Below, piece after piece: positions 8,004 to 15,325 of a DNA stretch of 47,909 nt. Every line of letters starts with the position of its first letter. Position 1 is the stretch's first letter. Source of the DNA: Streptomyces regalis (GTDB lineage Bacteria > Actinomycetota > Actinomycetes > Streptomycetales > Streptomycetaceae); assembly GCF_001509475.1 (NCBI RefSeq), contig NZ_LLZG01000412.1:1-47909 (forward strand). Reading direction: 5' to 3'. Below the pieces are notes generated by a model. It made no database searches and was not told the origin of the DNA. It saw only the letters and a program-made list of their open reading frames with translations. The position numbers and the translations under genes are program-made.

Positions 8004-9188
8004 TCAGCCCACCGTTTCCTCAATCAGCTGTTCTTCGATCAGATTCGCGGCCCGACGGGTGCCGCCCTCGGCGCGCACCTCGGACCAGAGCCATGCCGAG
8101 CGCGTGGCGACCTGCGGGTCGCCGATGAGTTCCATCAGGGCGGTACGCAGCGTCTCCGCTGTGATCTCCGCGGTGTCGATCCGGCGGGCGACGCCCAGCT
8201 CGACGAGCCGGTCGGCGTGGAGGCACTGGTCGGGCCCGTTCGGTACCGCGATCAACGGCACGCCGGCGTACAGGCCCTCACCGCTGCTGCCCGCACTCGG
8301 GTGCGTCACCCATACGTCGGCCTGCTCGAGAATCGTCAACGGCCTCCCCCACGGCCGCACTTCGAAGTTGCGAGGAACCCGCTCGGCCGTATCGCTGCCG
8401 CGGTCCGTCTGCAGCACCACATGCCACCCGGGGAGATCCGCGAACGCCGCCACACACTGGCGGTAGAGCTCCTGCGGCCCGGCGTACGCCGAGCCGGCCA
8501 GCGACACCAGCAGCACCTTGTGCGCACCGGCCGGCCGCATCCAGCCGTCCTGCTCCTGGCCGGCGTTGAAGCACGGGCCGACAAACGTCACCGCCTCGGT
8601 GTCGACCCGGTCCGCATGTGGCTGCAGGACGCGCGGGATCATGGCCAGCACTCGCCGCGGGCGGCCGGTGAACTCCTCCACGTTCGTGGTCTTCGCACCG
8701 CACCGGATCAGCCAGGCAGCGAACCGCGCTCGGTATGCGGGTCCTCCGGGCAGTTGGGCGAATGCCGCGCCGATCTCCTCCTGGGCACCCTCCCAGGCCA
8801 CATGGGTCGCAGACAGTTGGACGAAGCCGCGGCCCTGCGCCTCGGCCAGCGCCCGGCCCGCGTACGCGCCGGCATCGTAGAGGTACAGGTCTGCGGGATC
8901 GTCGTCGTACGCGGCGTGCAGCTGTGGCAGTACGGCCATCGCCTCGTCAAGGCAGAGGGAGGCGGACGCGATGGGATCCTGCGGCCAGTCGCGGTCGGCG
9001 ACCGGAAGAGTGGACGTGATGCCGACCAACTCGGCGCCGGTGGGGGTGATCAGCTCGGCGACGGGGGCGGCGGTGGCGTATGTCACGCGATGACCGCGGG
9101 CCACCAGCTCACGGATGATCTCCAGGCTGGGCAGCACATGGCCGACCAGAGGCGTGCCGACCATGGCGATATGTGCAGGACGGGGCAT
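8004..9188 (-). CDS. OleD-like family 1 glycosyltransferase, catalytic His replaced
   Basis: 394 residues, close in length and sequence to the macrolide-inactivating glycosyltransferases OleD/OleI/MgtA. The N-terminus AHIAMVGTPLVGHVLPSLEI aligns without gaps to the OleD start (recalled from memory), where the block reads AAHGHVNPSLEV. The first His of HGH, the catalytic base, is Val here. The Asp partner appears kept (LYLYDAGAY). In the donor site the family WVPQ is WGRP, and HAGAGGSQE is HPSAGSSGE, so the Gln and part of the Gly loop are lost. ATG 9188 has AAGGAAG upstream. It could be a degraded resistance enzyme, a regulator-like homologue or an enzyme with changed chemistry; the frame is intact over its full length. 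Confidence 0.8.
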   Translation of the reverse strand: MPRPAHIAMVGTPLVGHVLPSLEIIRELVARGHRVTYATAAPVAELITPTGAELVGITSTLPVADRDWPQDPIASASLCLDEAMAVLPQLHAAYDDDPADLYLYDAGAYAGRALAEAQGRGFVQLSATHVAWEGAQEEIGAAFAQLPGGPAYRARFAAWLIRCGAKTTNVEEFTGRPRRVLAMIPRVLQPHADRVDTEAVTFVGPCFNAGQEQDGWMRPAGAHKVLLVSLAGSAYAGPQELYRQCVAAFADLPGWHVVLQTDRGSDTAERVPRNFEVRPWGRPLTILEQADVWVTHPSAGSSGEGLYAGVPLIAVPNGPDQCLHADRLVELGVARRIDTAEITAETLRTALMELIGDPQVATRSAWLWSEVRAEGGTRRAANLIEEQLIEETVG

Positions 9189-9408
9189 AACCGGACTTCC
9201 TTGGGGATAGAGGTCTACGGCAGAGAAAACGCCGAGGAGCCCGGTGGGGAAACGCAGTCCTCGTACCGAGCCGCCCACACGTCGGCCGCCGGGGCCGCAA
9301 CCCCGCCACGTCCAGGTGTCGGCCAATCACGGCAGCTACACCGACCGGTGGGCCTACACCACCACCCGCCTCCAGCGGCACTCCAAGCTGACCGCCAACG
9401 CGAGTTGA
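9189..9408. other. Upstream region of glycosyltransferase with gene scrap
   Basis: Minus strand: the glycosyltransferase ribosome site only. Plus strand: a protein-like scrap SYTDRWAYTTTRLQRHSKL ending at a TGA near 9407, just before the IS5-type transposase tail. I do not recognise its parent family. Confidence 0.35.
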
Positions 9409-9618
9409 CACCACAAGGCCGCCCGTAGGCGTTGGGGTTCACGCGGTGGACGGCCTCCGGGCTTCGACCAGGAGCGGTGCGGAGATCGCAACACGGTGGA
9501 GCGGGCCATCGGAAAGCTGAAGCAGTTCAGAGCCGTGGCTACCCGGTATGACAAACGCGGATACGTCTACCTCGGCACAGTCACCGCTGCCGCGCTCCTC
9601 ATCTGGCTCCGATCGTGA
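9409..9618 (+). pseudogene. IS5-family transposase C-terminal remnant
   Basis: The frame reads KAARRRWGSRGGRPPGFD, then RNTVERAIGKLKQFRAVATR and YDKRGYVYLGTVTAAALLIW to a stop at 9616-9618. GGRPPGF and RNTVERxIxxLKxFRAxATRYDK are hallmark C-terminal blocks of IS5-type DDE transposases (the E of the DDE triad is in TVERA). No N-terminal or middle part is present and no terminal inverted repeats were found, so this is an immobile tail. Its stop codon directly abuts the stop of the convergent winged-helix gene (9619). Confidence 0.8.
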
Positions 9619-9939
9619 TCAGGGAGCCGGATCCGACGGCCCGACGATCGCCCGCAGTGCCGCAAGGTGCCCCTGGTAGGCCTCCCGGCCTCGCCGGGTC
9701 AGGTGGAGCCACACGCGCTGCCGGGTGTCGCGGACGGCCTTGCGCTGCCCGACGTAGCCGGCGTCCATCAGCACGGTGACGTGCTTGCTCAGCGCGGAGG
9801 CGGAGAGGGCGAGTTGCTTTTGGACCAGGCCGAACTCCGCCTCGCCCGTGGTGTCCAGGAGGGCGCAGATGCGCAGCCGGTTCGGGGCGTGGATGGTGGT
9901 GTCGAAACCCTCCAGAGGGTCGTGGGTTTCGGCGCTCAC
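9619..9939 (-). CDS. MarR/ArsR-like winged-helix regulator
   Basis: 106 residues. The block NRLRICALLDTTGEAEFGLVQ, then LALSASALSKHVTVLMDAGY and VWLHLTRRGREAYQGHL matches the short winged-helix regulators (PF13601 type) that dimerise and bind palindromes. GTG 9939 overlaps the stop of the membrane-protein gene (GTGA, 9936-9939), so the two are translationally coupled. It probably represses its own operon through the three TTTCC/GGAAA palindromes at 10421-10486 (inference). Confidence 0.8.
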   Translation of the reverse strand: MSAETHDPLEGFDTTIHAPNRLRICALLDTTGEAEFGLVQKQLALSASALSKHVTVLMDAGYVGQRKAVRDTRQRVWLHLTRRGREAYQGHLAALRAIVGPSDPAP

Positions 9940-10427
9940 GCGGTCTTCCGGTGCAGCCGGACGAAGGCGAGGTGGAAGCCGACGGACGCGGCGGCACTGA
10001 TCAGTGAGGCCGCGATCAGCCACACCGGCCATCCGGTGACGCGGAACGCGAACGCTGCCCCCACCAGCAGCACGGGCAGGCCGACCGCGAGCGGCACGGT
10101 CGCCCGCTTCGGCAGCACGTCGAACCGCAGCGCCACCCCGGTCTTGTTGCGCCAGGCCTTGGCCGCGACGGCGAAGAGCGCCCCGTACACCGCGGTGATC
10201 GCCAGCATGATGCCCATCCAGGCAGGGCTCGGCAGTAGCCAGTCCGAGTCGGTCATGGCGCCTCCGTAGGTGATCGGGAGCGCGGCAGCGTAGAGCGTGA
10301 GCGTAATGAAGAACCAGTTCGGCCACGGGGTGGCCGACAGTGCCGCGGCGGAGGCCCGGATGTGCTCGGTGTCGGCCAGCGCGGAACGGGCCTGCTCTGG
10401 CGTCGGTCGTACCCCGTTAGTTTCCAT
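9936..10427 (-). CDS. Small integral membrane protein, partner of winged-helix regulator
   Basis: 163 residues with four hydrophobic segments (around residues 38-56, 68-88, 110-128 and 132-152) and a hydrophilic N-terminus. No catalytic motif is recognised. It is the first gene of a two-gene operon ending in a winged-helix regulator, an arrangement often seen for membrane proteins of unknown function in Streptomyces. The ATG at 10427 lies inside an operator palindrome and has no good ribosome site, so the mRNA may be leaderless. Confidence 0.7.
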   Translation of the reverse strand: METNGVRPTPEQARSALADTEHIRASAAALSATPWPNWFFITLTLYAAALPITYGGAMTDSDWLLPSPAWMGIMLAITAVYGALFAVAAKAWRNKTGVALRFDVLPKRATVPLAVGLPVLLVGAAFAFRVTGWPVWLIAASLISAAASVGFHLAFVRLHRKTA

Positions 10428-10486
10428 GACGGAAAGAGTAGCGGCCAGTTTCCAATACGGAAAGTGACAAGTTTCCAGTACGGCAA
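10421..10486. promoter_or_regulatory. Three TTTCC-N5-GGAAA operator palindromes
   Basis: Three 15-bp copies: TTTCCATGACGGAAA (10421-10435), TTTCCAATACGGAAA (10449-10463) and TTTCCAGTACGGCAA (10472-10486). The first spans the start codon of the membrane-protein gene and the others lie just upstream. They have the form expected for a dimeric winged-helix repressor, most simply the regulator encoded in the same operon. Confidence 0.7.
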
Positions 10487-11031
10487 GTGACCGGCTCGCC
10501 CGCTTCAGTTCTGCGCCGCGGAAGTTCCGCCGATGAGTTTTCGGCGGTCGTGCGGTCTACCCGTAGTCCTGGAACTGGAAGTCCCCCGAGAGCGCGGGCT
10601 ACGTACCCGCGCCCGCAGCTGCTCGCAGGTTGGCGAGGTTTCCGGATTCCTCCAGGCGGTGCGGGCCTTCCGGGATCGACACTTCGGCGTTGGTCCGGCG
10701 ACGCGTCGCCCAGAAGCCGTCCGTGATGCGTGCGACGGAGGCGGGACGGTGGACCGCGGCCGAGTTCGCGCCAGGGGGGACCGGTCCGGTGGGTGGCGTG
10801 TGCAGCTGAGCCTCCGAAAGCGAGAAGGTGGAAAACGATTACCGCACGGTGGGGCGACTCCGTGCGCTGAGGTAAGAGAGGCGGCGGGGCGCCGGATTCC
10901 CCGCGTGAGGTTGACGAAACGGCCCATGGGAGAGGGGTACGGCTCGTCCCGGGTCGGTGGGTGAGTGAAAGTTTCAGGCATGTCCGGAGGCTTCCCTTCC
11001 GCTCCTTCTGTGCGTATCTTCCGGCCAAGTC
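10487..11031. other. Gap without a gene; one LacI-type operator-like site
   Basis: No frame here looks like a real gene. At 10828-10845 the sequence GTGGAAAACGATTACCGC resembles a LacI-family operator (GAAA-R-CG-N-TTNC form), similar to the site at 11032-11048. The stretch may be the leftover promoter region of a lost sugar-utilisation gene. Confidence 0.4.
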
Positions 11032-11048
11032 GTGAAAGCGTTTACCAC
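11032..11048. promoter_or_regulatory. LacI-family operator-like site
   Basis: GTGAAAGCGTTTACCAC matches the centre CG and flanking A/T-rich arms of LacI/GalR operators at most positions. It stands immediately before the carbohydrate-binding remnant, though the gene it once controlled is gone. Confidence 0.4.
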
Positions 11049-11195
11049 TCGGTGGCGTTCGGTGAGAAGCTCTTCGAGCGCACCTACACGACCGCGGACG
11101 ACGCCCGCGTGGACAACGTGGCCATCGAGCTCGGCTTCCGTGGCTCGTCCGGCACGTTCCGCGTCGACGACGTAAGAGTGGAGGCGGTCGACTGA
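11049..11195 (+). pseudogene. Carbohydrate-binding-module C-terminal remnant
   Basis: The frame FGEKLFERTYTTADDAR, then VAIELGFRGSSGTFRVDDVR and VEAVD ends at a stop at 11193-11195. This beta-sandwich end (FRVDDVRVE) is typical of CBM4/9-like modules at the C-terminus of secreted glycoside hydrolases. The rest of the enzyme is absent; only 50 residues remain. A strong terminator hairpin follows. Confidence 0.6.
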
Positions 11196-11220
11196 CGCAC
11201 TGACCCTCCCCGCACACCGA

Positions 11221-11257
11221 GCCGAGCCCCGGACCGCACCACGGCCCGGGGCTCGGC
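11221..11257 (+). terminator. Rho-independent-type hairpin
   Basis: Perfect 12-bp stem GCCGAGCCCCGG (11221-11232) with CCGGGGCTCGGC (11246-11257) and a 13-nt loop, 25 bp after the stop of the CBM remnant. It lacks a long T tract, as is usual in Streptomyces. Confidence 0.75.
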
Positions 11258-11298
11258 CCGTTCCGGCGCACCGCCGGGCCGGCGGACCTCTGGGCAAC

Positions 11299-11570
11299 AT
11301 GGTCGATCTCAAGGAGACCTACCTGCTGGGGCACTCGGCGGGAGTCGCCATGCTGCGGATCGCGAGCTCCAGGACCCACGGCGCGCCGCCCTCCTGCACG
11401 ACCTGGGGCGCATCGCGAGTCTGCATCATGAACGACTGGACGGCAGCGGCTACCACCATGGGCTGTCGGCTGCCGGGATCACCATGACCGCCCGGATCCT
11501 CGCGGCCGCCGACACCTTCCAGGCGGCCACCCAGGATCGCCCTCCTCGGCACGTGCCTCCCGCGCCACTC
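11299..11570 (+). pseudogene. HD-GYP phosphodiesterase-like domain remnant
   Basis: The plus strand encodes LKETYLLGHSAGVAMLR in one frame. In another frame it reads HHERLDGSGYHHGLSAAG and ITMTARILAAADTFQAATQD. The HERLDGSGYH...ILAAADxFQA block is diagnostic for HD-GYP/HD domains found in LuxR-type or sensor proteins. The pieces are in different frames and compressed, with the metal-binding HD block gone, so this is a decayed fragment. Confidence 0.65.
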
Positions 11571-11665
11571 GCGTACGGAGGGCTCCCACCTCTGCTCACC
11601 CGGGCTCGCCGGACCTCCTCTTGTTCCCCACGGCCCGAGAGGCACGTCGGCGTGCGTCGCAGCTG

Positions 11666-12364
11666 TCAGGCTGCCGAACTCGCCGTGGTTCGGGAGAGCG
11701 GTTTGATGTGGGCGAAGGCGCTGCGACCGTTCCAGGAAGGGAACGCCCGTACCAGCCAGGAGGGGCCGTGGAGTTGGATGCGCTGGTCGCGGACGGCGTC
11801 GGCCCAGGTCTGCTGCCCGGCGTGCCATTTGACGAAGGCTTCTGCCTCCGCCGTGATGTAGAGGTCCTCATCGAGGCCGGGGTACGTCTTGCAGATCTCG
11901 GTGTCTCCGTGTTCGATCAGCAGCCAGTACCGCTCGGGGCGCGGGCGGCCGGTGAAATCGAAGCGAATGACGATGCGCCGGTCCGGGAGCCGGTCTCGGC
12001 GGAGCATGTTGCACATCGACCACAGGGCCACAAAGGGATCGAGGTGCTCGGGGGCGATCTCGAGCCAGGCAGCACCCCACTCGCCGAGCGACACGCAGAC
12101 CTTGAACAGGTCGTGCCCCGCGGGCGTGAGCTCGTAGTGGCTTCCGCGCCCGTCGGGCTTGGGTGCCGACCTGACGATGCCGAACCGTTCGAGCTGCTTG
12201 AGCCTCTGTGAGAGCAGGGTGCGGGAGAGCCCGGGGGCGCCCTCCAGGATCTCGCCAAAGCTTCCACAGCCCAGGTACAGGTTGCGGATGATCAACGGCG
12301 TCCAGCGCTCGGCGAAGATCTCGGCGCCGCGGGCGATCGGGCAGTACTGGCCGTAGCTCCGCAC
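11666..12364 (-). CDS. HxlR-family transcriptional regulator with SCP2-like C-terminal domain
   Basis: 232 residues. Residues 1-95 are a typical HxlR winged helix: CPIARGAEIFAERWTPLIIR, GLSRTLLSQRLKQLERFGIV, YELTPAGHDL. The C-terminal 110 residues resemble the SCP2/sterol-carrier-like domain often attached to HxlR in actinomycetes. Start GTG 12364; an AGGAG lies about 15 nt upstream, rather far. It is divergent from the BBE-type flavoenzyme, with an inverted repeat between them, so it most likely controls that gene and itself. Confidence 0.85.
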   Translation of the reverse strand: MRSYGQYCPIARGAEIFAERWTPLIIRNLYLGCGSFGEILEGAPGLSRTLLSQRLKQLERFGIVRSAPKPDGRGSHYELTPAGHDLFKVCVSLGEWGAAWLEIAPEHLDPFVALWSMCNMLRRDRLPDRRIVIRFDFTGRPRPERYWLLIEHGDTEICKTYPGLDEDLYITAEAEAFVKWHAGQQTWADAVRDQRIQLHGPSWLVRAFPSWNGRSAFAHIKPLSRTTASSAA

Positions 12365-12395
12365 GCCATCAGTGTCGCACTCCTGCCGGGGCCCC

Positions 12396-12418
12396 TGAAG
12401 TCCAGATTCTTGACTTCA
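12396..12418. promoter_or_regulatory. Inverted repeat, likely HxlR operator
   Basis: TGAAGTC (12396-12402) and GACTTCA (12412-12418) are exact complements separated by 9 nt, lying midway in the 150-bp divergent intergenic region between the HxlR regulator and the flavoenzyme. Confidence 0.55.
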
Positions 12419-12514
12419 CAGCCGCGGCCTCCAGAGGTGCGATGAGATCGACGCGCGGAAGATGAGGGAAGGACCTCCGAGCAAGTCGGCCACCCGAGTG
12501 AGGAGGCGACCGCC

Positions 12515-13885
12515 ATGAAGATCGACGGGTTCCGGGGCCGGCTGATCACCGCTGACCACGCCGACTACGACACTGCCCGAGCCGTGTGGAACGGCGCCGT
12601 CGACCGGCGCCCCCGCCTGATCGCCCGATGCCTGGACACCGCCGACGCGGCCGCGGCCGTGCGGTTCGCCCGCGATCACGACCTGGAGATCGCCGTACGG
12701 GGCGGCGGCCACAACGTGGCCGGCACCGCGGTGTGCGACGACGGGATCGTCATCGACCTCTCGGCGATGCGGGCCGTGTCGGTCGACCCCGCCGACCGCA
12801 CGGCCCGGGTCCAGGGCGGTGCCCTGTGGGCCGACGTCGACCACGAGACGCAGGCCCACGGGCTGGCCACCACCGGCGGCATCGTGAGCCACACCGGCGT
12901 CGCCGGGCTGACCCTCGGCGGCGGCATCGGCTTCCTCATGCGCAAACACGGGCTCGCCGTCGACAACCTGCTGACCGCCGAGGCGGTCACCGCCGACGGC
13001 AGCATCCTCCGCGCATCCGCCGACGACCACCCCGATCTGTACTGGGCGCTGCGAGGCGGTGGCGGCAACTTCGGCATTGTCACCCTGTTCCGGTTCGCGC
13101 TGCATCCCGTCGGCCCGACAGTCCTGGCCGGCCCCGTCTTCTGGGCGGCCGACGACACCGCCGACGTGCTGCGCTTCTACCGGGACTTCGCCGCCGCGGC
13201 ACCCGACGAGCTCGGCACCGTGGTCAGGCTCGGGACCGTTCCCCCGTTGCCCGTCATCCCCGAGGAACTGCACTGGCGGCCCGCCGTCGCCGTGGTCTGC
13301 TGCTATGCGGGCCCGATCGCCGACGGCGAGCGCGCGGTGGAGGCCCTTCGCCGATTGGGGAGGCCTCTGGTGGATCTGCTCGCGCCGAAGCCGTACTCCG
13401 CCCACCAGAGCGCCACCGACGACACCACGCCCCACGGCTGGCACTACTACTGGAAGTCCACGGACCTCGCCGACCTGTCCGACGACACCATCTCCGTCAT
13501 CGCCGAGCACGCCTACCGCGCCGGCTCGCCCCGGTCGTACGCGGTGATGTTCCACATGGGCGGCGCCGTCGGCCGAGTCGCCCACACCGCTACCGCTTAC
13601 GCCGGCCGCGACGTGGCCCACAACATCAACATCGACGCCGTGTGGCTGCCCGGTGAGTCCGGCGAGCACGCCGCAGCCGAGACCGCGTGGGCGCGGCGGT
13701 TCCTCGATGTCCTCCAACCGCACCGCGCCAACAGCGTCTATGTCAACTTCCTGGATTCCGACGACGGCACCAGCCGTGTTCGAGAGGCGTACGGCGAGCA
13801 CATCTATCAGCGTCTGGCCGAGGTCAAGGCCAAGTACGACCCCGGCAACACCTTCCAGCACAACAAGAACATTCACCCCGGCTGA
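12515..13885 (+). CDS. FAD-linked oxidoreductase, berberine-bridge-enzyme (BBE) type
   Basis: 456 residues. PCMH-type FAD domain: AVRGGGHNVAG near residue 67 holds the His used for covalent 8-alpha FAD attachment, and GLTLGGGIGFLMRKHGL forms the pyrophosphate loop. No Cys is present for the second (6-S-cysteinyl) bond, so single covalent attachment is expected. The C-terminal BBE block is KYDPGNTFQHNKNIHP. AGGAGG lies just before ATG 12515. Such enzymes oxidise alcohols, sugars or secondary metabolites with O2; the substrate cannot be told. Divergent from HxlR. Confidence 0.88.
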   Translation: MKIDGFRGRLITADHADYDTARAVWNGAVDRRPRLIARCLDTADAAAAVRFARDHDLEIAVRGGGHNVAGTAVCDDGIVIDLSAMRAVSVDPADRTARVQGGALWADVDHETQAHGLATTGGIVSHTGVAGLTLGGGIGFLMRKHGLAVDNLLTAEAVTADGSILRASADDHPDLYWALRGGGGNFGIVTLFRFALHPVGPTVLAGPVFWAADDTADVLRFYRDFAAAAPDELGTVVRLGTVPPLPVIPEELHWRPAVAVVCCYAGPIADGERAVEALRRLGRPLVDLLAPKPYSAHQSATDDTTPHGWHYYWKSTDLADLSDDTISVIAEHAYRAGSPRSYAVMFHMGGAVGRVAHTATAYAGRDVAHNINIDAVWLPGESGEHAAAETAWARRFLDVLQPHRANSVYVNFLDSDDGTSRVREAYGEHIYQRLAEVKAKYDPGNTFQHNKNIHPG

Positions 13886-14103
13886 GCAGGGCCGGCGACG
13901 ACGTGCCGAGGAGTTTCAAGGAGCCCGACACCAGCCGGGTATGCCGCGGACTGTGAACCACCGCTGAGTCCACTGGGGCGGAACGGCCAAAGCGGGGCTT
14001 GGGACGCCGAAAGCCAGGCCTGCTCACAAGTCGCCCTTCGCGTACGCGACTTGGCCACAACTCGCTCCATCTGCGACCCAAGCCGATGGCCTGGGCATCA
14101 CAT
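13886..14103. other. Intergenic region leading into tRNA relic a
   Basis: No gene seen. At about 14026-14053 AAGTCGC and GCGACTT flank CCTTCGCGTAC to form a small hairpin. Nearly the same sequence occurs at 35919-35943, again on the same side of a tRNA relic, so it is part of the dispersed repeat family. A frame from 13824 to 14222 on the minus strand is an artefact of tRNA sequence (SLPKLRARVRFSSPA). Confidence 0.45.
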
Positions 14104-14148
14104 GGAGCGGGTGACGAGAATCGAACTCGCGCTCTTAGCTTGGGAAGC
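14104..14148 (-). repeat. tRNA-Gly(CCC) 3'-half relic a (att-like)
   Basis: On the minus strand the last 45 nt of a glycine tRNA are present: anticodon loop CTTCCCAAG, variable loop, T-arm GCGAGTTCGATTCTCG, and acceptor side CACCCGCTCC. The D-arm and 5' acceptor strand are missing, so it is not a functional tRNA. This shape (anticodon loop to 3' end) is what a tyrosine-recombinase attachment site in a tRNA gene leaves behind. Confidence 0.75.
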
Positions 14149-14275
14149 GACGGCGCTTGGGCGGGCGCATGGTTGCTGACCTGCATGGATTCGCTGTGGC
14201 GATGCTGTTGCGCGAGCGTCATCGCACCACTGGTGACCGTGGTTGTCCGCTCTTACGGGCACGCTGTGGGCACGG
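14149..14275. repeat. Repeat arm attached to relic a
   Basis: Starting exactly 87 nt from the end of the tRNA relic, GACCGTGGTTGTCCGCTCTT begins (14235) and continues ACGGGCACGCTGTGGGCACG. The same arm sits at the same 87-nt distance beside relics b and c, with a more diverged but ungapped middle. Confidence 0.65.
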
Positions 14276-14358
14276 CTTCGAAGAAGGCTGGGTAGAACGC
14301 CTGCACGAACGGGCTCTGTGCTTGGCTCGGCCATGTCGGAAGGGCGCTCGGTCCTAGC

Positions 14359-14781
14359 TCACTTGCCGGCTTCGGGGCCGTACCACCGGAGTGCCTGGCC
14401 GGTGACGGCGGCGATGCACTCGAAGTCGCGGTCGCGGTGGAGCAGGGTGAGTCCCTGCAGTTCGGCCGTGGCGGCGACCACGAGGTCTACGGCCCCGGCG
14501 CTGCGGTGCTGTCCGCGCTGAGTGAGGACGTCCTGGACCTGCCAGGCGCGGTCGTAGGCGCGGTCGTCGACCGCCACCCAGCCGAAGAGCAGGCGCATGT
14601 CCTCGATACCTTGGGCGCGGTCGGCGGCGGAACGTGCGCTGTAGAAGAACTCCAGCTCGGTGATGGGGCACGTGGCGATGAGCCCGGCTGCCGCTGCCTG
14701 GTCCCATCCGAACTGCTCGGCGTCGCCGCGCAGCAGGCGGGCGAGCGCGCTGGTGTCGATCAGGTATTGCGCGGCGTTCAC
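14359..14781 (-). CDS. vapC: VapC-type PIN-domain toxin
   Basis: 140 residues with the PIN catalytic acidic residues in place: LIDTSALARLL (Asp), ITELEFFYSA (Glu), AGAVDLVVAATA (Asp) and HRDRDFE (Asp). VapC toxins are Mg-dependent endoribonucleases, usually cutting tRNA. ATG 14781 overlaps the vapB stop (ATGA, 14778-14781). The frame appears intact, unlike the second vapC in this window. The module lies about 210 bp from tRNA relic a. Confidence 0.88.
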   Translation of the reverse strand: MNAAQYLIDTSALARLLRGDAEQFGWDQAAAAGLIATCPITELEFFYSARSAADRAQGIEDMRLLFGWVAVDDRAYDRAWQVQDVLTQRGQHRSAGAVDLVVAATAELQGLTLLHRDRDFECIAAVTGQALRWYGPEAGK

Positions 14782-14993
14782 CGGCGGTAGTTCCCCTTGT
14801 CCTCAAAGAGGTCCAGGTCAAAGGCACCCTCGGCGGCCGCGGCCCGCAGGCGGGTAAGTGCCAGAGCGCGCCGCCGGTTCTCCAGCACTTCGCGCAGTGC
14901 GGTGTTCACCGTCTCCTTCTTGGTGCTGGTACCGAGGGCCTTGGCCACTTCCGCGACCAGTTGATCGTCGAGGTCGATCACGGTTCGACTCAT
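14778..14993 (-). CDS. vapB: VapB-type antitoxin
   Basis: 71 residues: MSRTVIDLDDQLVAEVAKAL, then TKKETVNTALREVLE, the short beta-helix-helix DNA-binding fold of VapB (DUF2191-like) antitoxins, followed by a toxin-neutralising tail ending DLDLFEDKGNYRR. An excellent ribosome site (AAAGGAGG) precedes ATG 14993. It neutralises the downstream VapC and with it should repress the operon. Confidence 0.87.
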   Translation of the reverse strand: MSRTVIDLDDQLVAEVAKALGTSTKKETVNTALREVLENRRRALALTRLRAAAAEGAFDLDLFEDKGNYRR

Positions 14994-15005
14994 CGGCTAC
15001 CTCCT

Positions 15006-15015
15006 TTGATATCAA
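15006..15015. promoter_or_regulatory. Palindrome upstream of vapBC
   Basis: TTGATATCAA, a perfect 10-bp palindrome just upstream of the vapB ribosome site, with an AT-rich TATAAAG (-10-like, minus strand, about 15027-15033) beyond it. Both are unusual in this GC-rich DNA and suggest an autoregulated promoter/operator. Confidence 0.5.
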
Positions 15016-15325
15016 CTCCGCCATCCTTTATATCGTAGGTGATGCGTGGCGGGTTGGTCTATCGGAGCAGGGTGATCAGCCAGGCGTCGCGCGGACGAAC
15101 TTTGCGATGACCGGGATGCGGAGCGGTCGCGCAGGTCTGCGAACCGGCCTGATCGGTCACTGGGCTTACCTCAGGCGCACCGCCCCGGTACACCTGATGC
15201 AGTCATACTCGTCGACTTCGCGCGGTGTCATCACGATGAGATGGAACGGCGGGCCTCGTAGCTGTCCAGGAAGTTGTACAGCCCGTCCGCCGTGAACTCG
15301 CACGCCCCGGCGCCGCTGGGTCGGC

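Noticed and set aside
13824..14334. Minus-strand frames containing SLPKLRARVRFSSPA and ASQAKSASSILVTRS
   Set aside because: These are translations of the tRNA-Gly relic and its arm, a well-known annotation artefact, not proteins.
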